A stretch of DNA of 6,378 nt from Chloroflexota bacterium (GCA_003519205.1 DOXE01000416.1:217-6594); one strand, 5' to 3'. Positions 1 through 6,184 are shown, numbered from the stretch's first letter. Notes: generated by a model from the letters alone, not told the origin. Made by a program: numbers and translations.

Positions 1-1
1 C

Positions 2-1399
2 TTGAAACCCCTGGTATGGTCTGACGGAACGCCGGTGACGGCCGGCGATTCAGTCTTTAGTTTTGAGTTGGCGGCCGATCCCCAGACACCCATACCGAAA
101 AAGCCCATCGAACAAACTGCCAGCTATAAGGAGACGGGCGAATTGACCCTGGAATGGAAGGGTATTCCTGGCAACTTAGATCCCAACTATTTCGCCAATA
201 TCTGGACCCCGTATCCTCGCCACTATTGGAGCCAATACTCGGCCGGTGATTTGTTGGAGGCCGAAGAGGCCAAACGAATGCCGCTAAGCCACGGTCCCTT
301 CGTGGTCGAAGAATGGCTGGACGGAGATCATCTTACACTGGTCAAGAATGAAAACTACTATCTTTCTGACCAGGAACTACCCCGGGTGGATCGAATTCGC
401 TTTCTATTTACTCCTACCAGCGGCCAGATGTCGGCCCAGTTATTGTCTGGGGAATGTGACATCGGCACGCACGACGGCCTCACTATCCGCGAATCTTCAT
501 TATTGCTCGATGCAGAAAGAAATGGCCTGTTAAGGACTTACTTTCAGGCTGGACCGGTGTTTGAACATATTGATTTCGGTATAAATCCCATAGACGAATT
601 TAAAACCACCCGGCCGGATTGGTTCGAAGACCCTCGCGTGCGCCAGGCCATCGTCATGTGCACCGACCGGCAACGGATGGTGGAAGAGCTGTTGTTTGAT
701 AAGGCTGAGGTGATGGATGCTTATATACCCTCGCTTCATCCGTTAATCCCGGATGATTTGACTGTCTGGCCATATGATGTGGAGGCGGCAAACATTTTGT
801 TAGATGCAGCCGGATTTCTTGATGCGGATGGAGATGGAATTCGCGAGGATCAGACCGGTGGAACGCCTTTCAAAGTAACGCTTCTGGGCGCGAAAGGCAA
901 CGAGCTTAGTGAGGAAGTGGCTGGTATCTTTCAAGAGAATATGGCTGAATGTGGGATCGAAATCGAATTGTCGTACCTTCTTCCCGACAAGTACTTTGCC
1001 GATGGACCAGAGGGCCTGTTATTTGGCCGCCAATTTGACCTGGCTGCCTTTTCTTGGTTGATGAGCATCGAGCCAAATTGTGCCCTCTACCTCTCTTCCC
1101 AGATCCCCGACCCAAGTAATAACTGGAACGGCAACTACAACAACGTAACTGGTTTCAGAAACTCGGAGTTCGACACTGCCTGCGAAGCCGCTCTGGAGGC
1201 TCTACCGGGTACTTCTGAGTTTGAAGAAAACCACCAGGAAGCCCTCCGAATTTGGTCAGAACAGATGCCCATCATCCCTTTGTTCATGCATTTAAAAGTA
1301 GCGGCAACCCGGCCGGAAGTGGAGAATTTCATCGTCGATCCTACTCAGGATTCCGAACTCTGGAACCTTTACAATATTGATAAAATTTCAGAGGATTAA
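2..1399 (+). CDS. Family 5 solute-binding protein of a peptide-type ABC importer, C-terminal part (5' end outside window)
   Basis: Extracytoplasmic substrate-binding protein of a peptide/opine/nickel-type ABC importer (SBP family 5); it would capture substrate outside the membrane and hand it to the permeases. The visible 465 residues begin inside the family's early signature (VWSDGTPVTAGDSVFSFE, about residues 5-22). The apparent TTG at the first codon is therefore not the real start: the signal peptide and probably more than 100 residues lie upstream. Other family marks are the DPRVRQAI segment (210-217) with the following helix, an acidic DADGDG loop (274-279) resembling a calcium-binding loop, and the C-terminal stretch with MPIIPLF (422-428), ending in TAA. 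The usual order in such operons is binder, two permeases, two ATPases; here two ATPase genes follow after 231 bp and no permease is seen. Substrate is not predictable; dipeptides or oligopeptides are only the default guess. Family assignment is firm. Confidence 0.93.
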   Translation: MKPLVWSDGTPVTAGDSVFSFELAADPQTPIPKKPIEQTASYKETGELTLEWKGIPGNLDPNYFANIWTPYPRHYWSQYSAGDLLEAEEAKRMPLSHGPFVVEEWLDGDHLTLVKNENYYLSDQELPRVDRIRFLFTPTSGQMSAQLLSGECDIGTHDGLTIRESSLLLDAERNGLLRTYFQAGPVFEHIDFGINPIDEFKTTRPDWFEDPRVRQAIVMCTDRQRMVEELLFDKAEVMDAYIPSLHPLIPDDLTVWPYDVEAANILLDAAGFLDADGDGIREDQTGGTPFKVTLLGAKGNELSEEVAGIFQENMAECGIEIELSYLLPDKYFADGPEGLLFGRQFDLAAFSWLMSIEPNCALYLSSQIPDPSNNWNGNYNNVTGFRNSEFDTACEAALEALPGTSEFEENHQEALRIWSEQMPIIPLFMHLKVAATRPEVENFIVDPTQDSELWNLYNIDKISED

Positions 1400-1428
1400 G
1401 GAACCCGGTCTCCACCCCTCAACCCGGT

Positions 1429-1456
1429 TTGGCAAATAGTACAACAGAGTTACAAT
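1429..1456 (+). promoter_or_regulatory. Candidate sigma70-type promoter upstream of the two ATPase genes
   Basis: A TTGGCA hexamer (1429-1434) and a TACAAT hexamer (1451-1456) are separated by 16 bp; each matches the TTGACA/TATAAT consensus at five of six positions. Transcription would start near 1463 and leave a leader of about 168 nt before the GTG at 1631. It would let the ATPase genes be expressed independently of the binding protein. This is sequence matching only. Confidence 0.45.
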
Positions 1457-1494
1457 GGTAATGCCTTGGGGGTATCAAATGTCGATTTCTTGTG

Positions 1495-1524
1495 ATACTG
1501 TAATAAATTGAAATCAGTATTACA
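1495..1524. repeat. Overlapping AT-rich inverted repeats, possible operator
   Basis: Two perfect inverted repeats overlap: TGTAATA (1499-1505) with TATTACA (1518-1524), 12 bp apart, and ATACTG (1495-1500) with CAGTAT (1515-1520), 14 bp apart. They share bases, so only one could form as a hairpin at a time. The site lies about 30 bp downstream of the predicted transcription start, where a repressor could act. AT-rich arms of this length can occur by chance. Confidence 0.3.
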
Positions 1525-1554
1525 TAGACATCTTCAGTTTGTTGCCATCATGGT

Positions 1555-1598
1555 TAGATATCCGCGAGGCACTAGATTCCCAAAATGGCGGATGTCTA
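1555..1598 (+). other. Stem-loop in the untranslated region before the ATPase genes
   Basis: Bases 1555-1565 (TAGATATCCGC) can pair with 1588-1598 (GCGGATGTCTA): 11 base pairs including one G-U wobble, with a 22-nt loop. It lies 32 bp upstream of the GTG start at 1631 and is not followed by a T tract, so it is not a standard terminator. Between a binding-protein gene and its ATPases, such a stem could protect the upstream mRNA and lower downstream expression, as intercistronic structures do in other importer operons; that role is inferred. Confidence 0.4.
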
Positions 1599-1619
1599 GA
1601 AATCCAAAGATACGTTATC

Positions 1620-1624
1620 AAGGA
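1620..1624 (+). promoter_or_regulatory. Ribosome binding site supporting the GTG start at 1631
   Basis: AAGGA ends 6 nt before GTG at 1631. This favours the GTG, and the protein then begins [14 protein letters not shown], which is where this ATPase family normally starts. Confidence 0.7.
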
Positions 1625-1630
1625 TGATCT

Positions 1631-2605
1631 GTGGAAAACATCCTGGAGATCAAAGGACTTAAAACTTATTTCTATACCGAATCAGGCATTGTCCGTGCCG
1701 TCGATGGCGTTGATCTTAATGTTAAAAGGGGCGAAGTATTAGGCCTTGTAGGTGAATCAGGTTGTGGCAAGAGTGTCACGTCCCTATCCATTATGCGCCT
1801 GGTTGGTCAGCCGGGCCGTATTGTCGAGGGAGAGATCATCTTCGAAGACCAGAATATACTTGATTTACCTGAATCCAAAATGGTTGACATCCGGGGTAAT
1901 CAAATTTCTATGATCTTTCAACAACCTCAAAGTTGTCTGAATCCAGTATTTCGCGTGGGCGATCAACTGTCTGAGGTATTGTTGATCCATGAAGATGTGA
2001 GCAAAGAGGAAGCAGAGAAGAGGGCCGTGGAATTGTTGGCTATGGTGGGCATTCCGGAGCCGGAATCTCGCGCCAGTTCCTATCCCCATGAGATGTCAGG
2101 CGGGATGGCCCAACGAGTCATGATCGCTATGGCTTTAGCCTGTCTCCCCCAACTTCTGATTGCCGATGAGCCTACAACAGCTCTTGATGTAACGATTCAG
2201 GCCCAGATTCTGGACTTGATGCGCAACCTGAAGTCCCAGACAGATACGGCTATCATTTTAATCACCCATGATTTAGGGGTAGTGGCCGAGATGTGTGACC
2301 GGGTGAATGTGATGTACGCTGGCCGTATTGTGGAAGAAGCTGAAGTGACCGAGCTATTTCAATCTCCCAAACATCCCTACACTCAGGCACTCATCGGTTC
2401 TACCCCGGTGTTGGGCCAAACAGCTAAGGAACTGACGACCATCCCGGGGTCAGTGCCAAACCTTATTGACCTTCCACCGGGTTGTAAATTTGCTCCCCGC
2501 TGCCAGGTAAGGGTTGAAAATAACCTGGAGCGATGTATCGATGAAGAACCCAAATTAAAGACGGTTGCACCAAATCATTTGGCGCGATGCTGGTTGTATG
2601 AGTAG
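1631..2605 (+). CDS. dppD: Peptide ABC transporter ATP-binding protein, OppD/DppD type
   Basis: Cytoplasmic ATPase subunit of a peptide-type ABC importer; it pairs with the next gene's product and drives transport by ATP hydrolysis. The 324 residues show a full nucleotide-binding domain: Walker A GESGCGKS (41-48), Q-loop Q97, signature MSGGMAQR (155-162), Walker B LLIADE (175-180), D-loop region TTALDV (182-187) and switch histidine H213. The C-terminal oligopeptide extension follows (HPYTQAL, 248-254), then [10 protein letters not shown]. Four cysteines (C285, C291, C302, C320; spacing X5, X10, X17) resemble the cluster that binds [4Fe-4S] in some relatives. Length is normal for the family. 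It begins with GTG after a good AAGGA site and ends 36 bp before the preferred ATG of the next gene, so the two are very likely one operon. Subfamily placement is firm; the dpp symbol denotes type, not proven dipeptide specificity. Confidence 0.95.
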   Translation: MENILEIKGLKTYFYTESGIVRAVDGVDLNVKRGEVLGLVGESGCGKSVTSLSIMRLVGQPGRIVEGEIIFEDQNILDLPESKMVDIRGNQISMIFQQPQSCLNPVFRVGDQLSEVLLIHEDVSKEEAEKRAVELLAMVGIPEPESRASSYPHEMSGGMAQRVMIAMALACLPQLLIADEPTTALDVTIQAQILDLMRNLKSQTDTAIILITHDLGVVAEMCDRVNVMYAGRIVEEAEVTELFQSPKHPYTQALIGSTPVLGQTAKELTTIPGSVPNLIDLPPGCKFAPRCQVRVENNLERCIDEEPKLKTVAPNHLARCWLYE

Positions 2606-2625
2606 CCTTTGGCGATCCCACTTAC

Positions 2626-2630
2626 GGGAG
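2626..2630 (+). promoter_or_regulatory. Ribosome binding site favouring the ATG start at 2642
   Basis: GGGAG lies 11 nt before ATG 2642. The only longer choice, TTG at 2609, adds 11 residues, sits 3 bp after the previous stop and has no Shine-Dalgarno-like bases before it. ATG 2642 is therefore preferred, with the caveat that the spacing is on the long side. Confidence 0.5.
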
Positions 2631-2641
2631 TTTTAGATTTA

Positions 2642-3733
2642 ATGACAGAAGAGGCGGTAATCACTGGGAAAAATGGCGACATCATAGCCGAAAAAGAGAA
2701 AAGAATCCTGGTGGATGTGCAAAATCTGAAGAAATATTTCCCAGTACGATCCGGCTTGCTGCAACGTGTGACAGCCTGGGTAAAAGCCGTCGACGACGTT
2801 AGCTTCCATATCTACGAAGGGGAGACATTTGGGTTGGTGGGAGAATCGGGCTGTGGTAAAACGACCGTCGGCCGAACGATTTTGCACCTCATCCCTCCCA
2901 CTTCTGGTAAGGTTTATGTTGACGGGCAGGACATCTTTAATTTGAACGGTGCCGAGTTGAAAAGTAAACGCCGTGATATGCAAATCATATTTCAAGATCC
3001 TTATTCTTCCTTGGATCCGCGTATGCCTGTCGGTGAAAGCATCGGCGAAGGTTTAAAAATCCATACGGACAAAAGCGCCCAGGAACGTTACGATATTGTG
3101 GTGGAGATGTTGTCCAGGGTGGGTTTGCGAGCCGACCATGCACGGCGTTATCCACACGAGTTTTCCGGAGGTCAAAGACAAAGAATTGGCATCGCCCGGG
3201 CTCTGGCCTTAAGGCCGAAACTCATTGTATGTGATGAGCCTGTTTCGGCGCTAGATGTATCAATTCAAGCTCAAGTTCTCAATATCTTACGCGACCTGCA
3301 ACGGGATTTTGGCCTGACCTACCTGTTCATTGCTCATAATCTGAGCGTAGTCGAGCACTTTAGTGAGCGGGTTGGCGTGATGTATCTGGGTAAAATGGCT
3401 GAGATCGCCTCTCGAGATGATTTATATGCCGAACCACTTCATCCGTATACCCAGGCGCTCATGTCGGCCATTCCGGTTCCCGATCCTACGTTAAAACGGC
3501 AGCGGATTATCCTCCAGGGCGACGTACCCAGCCCATTAAACCCACCAACTGGTTGCCGTTTTCATACCCGATGCCCTCTGGCTTTTGATCGTTGTTCACA
3601 GGAGGAGCCGCCTCTCAAGGATTATGGGAAGGAGCATTTCGCCGCTTGTTGGCTGTTAGAATCCGGCGAACCTGGGGCGAGCAAGATCAGGCCGGAGCAT
3701 ATTGTAGCTCAGTCGGCAGTTGCGGCTGATTGA
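2642..3733 (+). CDS. dppF: Peptide ABC transporter ATP-binding protein, OppF/DppF type
   Basis: Second cytoplasmic ATPase of the importer, expected to form a heterodimer with the upstream ATPase. From ATG 2642 it has 363 residues. An N-terminal lead of about 20 residues precedes the typical [19 protein letters not shown] opening of this subfamily. Motifs: Walker A GESGCGKT (67-74), Q-loop Q118, signature FSGGQRQR (174-181), Walker B LIVCDE (194-199), D-loop SALD and switch histidine H232. The histidine is followed by Asn where Asp is commoner. The C-terminal oligopeptide domain has [12 protein letters not shown] and four cysteines (C305, C311, C318, C336; spacing X5, X6, X17), a possible [4Fe-4S] site. 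A tail of about 25 residues follows the last cysteine. A TTG at 2609 is an alternative start (374 residues). The stop codon lies inside a stem-loop, and the regulator gene starts 19 bp later. Confidence 0.95.
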   Translation: MTEEAVITGKNGDIIAEKEKRILVDVQNLKKYFPVRSGLLQRVTAWVKAVDDVSFHIYEGETFGLVGESGCGKTTVGRTILHLIPPTSGKVYVDGQDIFNLNGAELKSKRRDMQIIFQDPYSSLDPRMPVGESIGEGLKIHTDKSAQERYDIVVEMLSRVGLRADHARRYPHEFSGGQRQRIGIARALALRPKLIVCDEPVSALDVSIQAQVLNILRDLQRDFGLTYLFIAHNLSVVEHFSERVGVMYLGKMAEIASRDDLYAEPLHPYTQALMSAIPVPDPTLKRQRIILQGDVPSPLNPPTGCRFHTRCPLAFDRCSQEEPPLKDYGKEHFAACWLLESGEPGASKIRPEHIVAQSAVAAD

Positions 3734-3736
3734 GCT
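3706..3736 (+). other. Strong stem-loop over the stop codon of the second ATPase gene
   Basis: Bases 3706-3717 (AGCTCAGTCGGC) pair with 3725-3736 (GCTGATTGAGCT) in a 12-bp stem with two G-U wobbles and a 7-nt loop. The TGA at 3731-3733 is in the descending arm. No T tract follows, so it is not a canonical intrinsic terminator. It sits 16 nt before the regulator's ATG. A competing 7-bp pairing exists: CTCAGTC (3708-3714) with GACTGAG (3737-3743). The wobbles pair only in the plus-strand RNA. It could mark the 3' end of the transporter mRNA or tie translation of the regulator to ribosomes finishing the ATPase. Confidence 0.5.
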
Positions 3737-3752
3737 GACTGAGTAATGGGCC

Positions 3753-5027
3753 ATGTCCGACTCGCATCGAATACTTGTCGTAGACGATGACTTTGCAACA
3801 CTCGATTTCCTACGCTCAATTTTAGAGCTATCTGAGGGTGATTTTGAAGTTTTAGGAGTTCCCTCTGCCGAAGAGGGGATGTTAGCCTTAAGGCGAGCTA
3901 ATTTCAAACTCCTGGTGGCTGACGTGCGCCTGCCCGGCATGAGCGGGCTGGAAATGGCCAGAAAAGCCAGGGAGGTCAGCCCTGGAATTCCAGTCATCAT
4001 GATCACCGGCTACGATTCACCCGAGGCTGAAGCAGAGGCGGCCGCTCTGGGCGTGGTTAGTTACTTCTCAAAACCTTTGGATGCCGAGGATTTCCTCAAC
4101 GCCGTTTCCGAAGCTGTGGAGGGTATACACGCTCTCGGCATCGAGTCCTTAGAAGGGATGGAGCGGCCTCTTGGTGCAATTGTTTCCGTCGAAGTAAGCC
4201 GACGTCTGGAGACCTTACGAGCGGATACGGGTGCTCAAAGAGTGATTTTGGCAACTGTATCTGGTGAGATTCTGGCTTGCTCGGGAAGCCTTGCAGATGA
4301 AGAGCTCCAACGGTTGGTCACGTCCATGGCATTCAGTATGGATAGCAGCTTTAATTTATCAGACCGGCTGGGGGCGGGCGAGCCGCAGACGATCCAATTT
4401 TTGGTTGGCGACGAGAGCGACTTATATTGCGCCAATGTCAATCGCGAACATTTTTTAGCCATCTTTTTCGACGCCCAGGTCCGTCGCGGTCGAATTGGAA
4501 CAGTTTGGGTTTTTACCCGGCGGGCTATCGGTGATTTGCGATTGTTGTTAGCCGAATCACCGCCACAAAGAGGGGGTGACCAATCTGATTCGGGAGTGGA
4601 AGCTCCAGTGGTTTCTGAGTCAGAGACCAGTCCGACGGCGACCGGATTAACCGCAGTTGAAATAGCAGAAGTGGTCTCACCTGATCTGGAAGAGGAAGAG
4701 CCGGATAATGCTGGAGAAGATGAACCTGAATTGCAACCAGTTAGGCCGGTCGAATCAGAGCTGCCTCGAGAGATGGAAACAGAAGTCGGGATTGACCAAC
4801 CCGAGCATATCGAGGCAGTCGATCAAGTTTTAAACGGCGATGAAGATGCTTCAGAGAAGCACCCTGGTCAAGTTAAGGATGATCCGGCTATGGAAGATCT
4901 GGAATTAGAGACATTCTGGGATAATGTTCTTCATGAGGAAAACCAGGACGAATCGGAAGGCATATCTTACGAAGAGGCTCTAAAAAGGGGCATCATCTCC
5001 TCTGACTTCAGCCCAGAGGACGAATAA
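3753..5027 (+). CDS. Response regulator: receiver domain, probable roadblock/LC7-like domain, long acidic tail
   Basis: Cytoplasmic signalling protein of 424 residues. Residues 5-125 are a complete receiver domain: acidic pocket D11-D13, phospho-acceptor D57 (LLVADVRLPGMSG), T85 and K107 (FSKPLD), so it should be phosphorylated by a histidine kinase. None is encoded in the window. Residues about 140-265 resemble a roadblock/LC7 (MglB-like) alpha-beta fold, including VILATVSGEILACSG (164-178) and a hydrophobic helix near 185-200. That fold in bacteria usually partners small Ras-like GTPases; this assignment is by eye. Residues 268-424 are low-complexity and probably disordered, with 49 Asp/Glu against 7 Lys/Arg. 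The last 40 residues (ETFWDNVL, then ISYEEALKRG) look more ordered, like a docking peptide. No DNA-binding domain is present. Its ATG is 19 bp after the ATPase stop with only weak GAG upstream, suggesting translational coupling. It converges on rimK, 24 bp away. Confidence 0.9.
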   Translation: MSDSHRILVVDDDFATLDFLRSILELSEGDFEVLGVPSAEEGMLALRRANFKLLVADVRLPGMSGLEMARKAREVSPGIPVIMITGYDSPEAEAEAAALGVVSYFSKPLDAEDFLNAVSEAVEGIHALGIESLEGMERPLGAIVSVEVSRRLETLRADTGAQRVILATVSGEILACSGSLADEELQRLVTSMAFSMDSSFNLSDRLGAGEPQTIQFLVGDESDLYCANVNREHFLAIFFDAQVRRGRIGTVWVFTRRAIGDLRLLLAESPPQRGGDQSDSGVEAPVVSESETSPTATGLTAVEIAEVVSPDLEEEEPDNAGEDEPELQPVRPVESELPREMETEVGIDQPEHIEAVDQVLNGDEDASEKHPGQVKDDPAMEDLELETFWDNVLHEENQDESEGISYEEALKRGIISSDFSPEDE

Positions 5028-5051
5028 TCGTCGATTCAGCTATTAATGTGA

Positions 5052-5966
5052 TTACTTCTTGCGTCTTTTTCGTTTTTGACGGTTCCGGTGTATCTTTTTT
5101 TTCTCTTCCCTCTCTAGATAACGAATGATCTCGGTGGCAATATCCTCCCTTGTCGCCCTTTCAATGCCTTCCAAGCCTGGGGAGGAATTAACCTCAAGAA
5201 GCAAAGGGCCACGCTTGGATTGAACTAAATCTACGCCGGCTACGCCGAGGCCATGAACCTGGGCTGCCCGGCTGGCCAAGATCCTTGTGTTTTGGTCGAG
5301 CTTTATCGGCGACGCTGTTCCGCCGCGATGTAAATTGGACCTGAATTCACCGGCGGCCGCCTTCCGCTCCATTGAGGCCACGCATCGATTTCCAACTACG
5401 ATAACCCGGATATCCGTACCTTGAGCCTCCCTGATGAATTCCTGTATAAGCATTTGTTCCCTGGCTCCACGGAGGGAGTTCAATATTGACTCTACGGTGT
5501 GCATCTCGGTGGCCAGGAACACCCCCCGGCCTTGAGTTCCCCGTATCACCTTGATGATAACGGGCAAACCCCCAGCTAGATTAATCGCGTTCCAGATTTC
5601 TTCAGGGGTACTGACCACAGTCGTATTGGGGATAGGCAAGCCCGAATCACCCATGATCTGCAGGCTGTGAAGTTTATCCCGCGACCGGGCAATGGCCCGT
5701 GAGCTGGCGGTTGTAACGACCTCTTTGGCCTCGAATTGGCGAACCACAGCCAAACCATAGAAGGTGATGGAAGTCCCAATTCTAGGGACGATCGCATCTA
5801 CCTCTGGCAACGGCCGGACAGGGATAATTGTCGGACCTCGCCCTACGCGCACCGGCACATTTAACGTGTCAATGATGTGGACGAGGTGGCCACGCATTCG
5901 AGAAGCCTGGACCAGCCGGCGTGTGCTATATAAGTGTTTGTTCCGCGAGAGAATGCCAATTTTCAT
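5052..5966 (-). CDS. rimK: RimK, ribosomal protein S6 glutamate ligase (ATP-grasp)
   Basis: ATP-grasp ligase that in E. coli adds glutamates to the C-terminus of ribosomal protein S6. The 304 residues follow E. coli RimK closely from MKIGILSR onward: PRIGTSITFYG (61-71), RDKL (96-99), glycine-rich ATP loop GTQGRGV (143-149), QEFI (175-178), DIRVIVVG (185-192), FRSNLHRGG (208-216), and metal ligands D246, E258 and N260 in LLEVNSSPGLEGIE (256-269). The SNLHRGG and PGLEGIE motifs favour RimK over LysX or CofF relatives, although a different acceptor cannot be excluded. The last 16 residues (289-304) contain 12 Lys/Arg, a polybasic tail not in E. coli RimK. It begins at an A8 run on the coding strand (5102-5095). 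The ATG is supported by homology; an in-frame TGA 9 nt upstream rules out extension. No Shine-Dalgarno is properly spaced: AAGGAAG lies 18 nt away. Transcribed divergently from the glycosyltransferase. Confidence 0.95.
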   Translation of the reverse strand: MKIGILSRNKHLYSTRRLVQASRMRGHLVHIIDTLNVPVRVGRGPTIIPVRPLPEVDAIVPRIGTSITFYGLAVVRQFEAKEVVTTASSRAIARSRDKLHSLQIMGDSGLPIPNTTVVSTPEEIWNAINLAGGLPVIIKVIRGTQGRGVFLATEMHTVESILNSLRGAREQMLIQEFIREAQGTDIRVIVVGNRCVASMERKAAAGEFRSNLHRGGTASPIKLDQNTRILASRAAQVHGLGVAGVDLVQSKRGPLLLEVNSSPGLEGIERATREDIATEIIRYLEREEKKKIHRNRQKRKRRKK

Positions 5967-6074
5967 CGCCGGTCAAATTGTATTCTTCCTTGGGTATAAC
6001 AGGATTATCCAGCTCGGTGATTCACACCAAAGACGACCTACATCCCCGATCTCTTTTACCAAATCTCACTTGGA

Positions 6075-6091
6075 GTATGTGGTAATCATAC
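6075..6091. repeat. Small dyad over the rimK -10 region
   Basis: GTATG (6075-6079) and CATAC (6087-6091) are inverted around a 7-bp centre. An outer pair, TCTCA (6064-6068) and TGAGA (6093-6097), flanks them asymmetrically. The site covers the predicted -10 and start of the rimK promoter, a typical operator position, but short arms make chance likely. Confidence 0.25.
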
Positions 6092-6113
6092 ATGAGAGAC
6101 TGGCTGATTTCAA
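6085..6113 (-). promoter_or_regulatory. Candidate sigma70-type promoter for rimK
   Basis: Read on the minus strand, TTGAAA (6113-6108) and TATGAT (6090-6085) are 17 bp apart; each matches consensus at five of six positions. Transcription would start near 6078, giving a leader of about 112 nt before the rimK ATG. Confidence 0.5.
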
Positions 6114-6118
6114 AACCA

Positions 6119-6143
6119 TACCTTATAAGTTCCAACGAAGGTA
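6119..6143. repeat. Inverted repeat centred between the divergent promoters
   Basis: TACCTT (6119-6124) and AAGGTA (6138-6143) are perfect inverted arms with a 13-bp spacer. The dyad centre (6131) falls almost midway between the -35 boxes of the rimK promoter (ending 6113) and the glycosyltransferase promoter (starting 6146). The 8-bp palindrome CTTATAAG (6122-6129) overlaps the left arm. It is a plausible binding site for a dimeric regulator of both genes. Confidence 0.35.
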
Positions 6144-6145
6144 CT

Positions 6146-6174
6146 TTGACCAACGTGATCAACGTCGTTACAAT
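6146..6174 (+). promoter_or_regulatory. Candidate sigma70-type promoter for the glycosyltransferase gene
   Basis: TTGACC (6146-6151) and TACAAT (6169-6174) are 17 bp apart, each five of six to consensus with ideal spacing. Transcription would start near A6181, giving a short leader of about 18 nt that contains the GGGAG ribosome binding site. The spacer holds two AACGT copies 9 bp apart (6152-6156 and 6161-6165). Confidence 0.6.
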
Positions 6175-6184
6175 TTTTCGACTT

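Noticed and set aside
1402..1428. Direct repeat AACCCGGT just after the binding-protein stop
   Set aside because: Two 8-bp copies only, with no further copies or flanking structure; too little to call a site or a terminator.
1539..1742. A 67-codon plus-strand frame ahead of the first ATPase
   Set aside because: It overlaps the ATPase start in another frame, has no recognisable domain and no good ribosome binding site.
2570..2582. Perfect palindrome CCAAAT-C-ATTTGG inside the first ATPase gene
   Set aside because: A one-base centre cannot form an RNA hairpin, and it lies in conserved coding sequence; likely chance.
2639..2995. A 118-codon minus-strand frame inside the second ATPase gene
   Set aside because: It lies wholly antisense to a clearly conserved ATPase domain and shows no family motif.
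3656..4006. A 116-codon minus-strand frame across the ATPase-regulator junction
   Set aside because: It is antisense to the conserved receiver domain, and its Ser/Arg-rich sequence looks like a shadow frame.
5019..5032. Small hairpin GACGA/TCGTC around the regulator stop codon
   Set aside because: The stem is only 5 bp with a 4-nt loop and no T tract, too weak to call a terminator in either direction.
5063..5102. T-rich runs downstream of the regulator gene as a possible terminator
   Set aside because: No GC-rich hairpin precedes them; they are explained by Lys codons of rimK on the minus strand.
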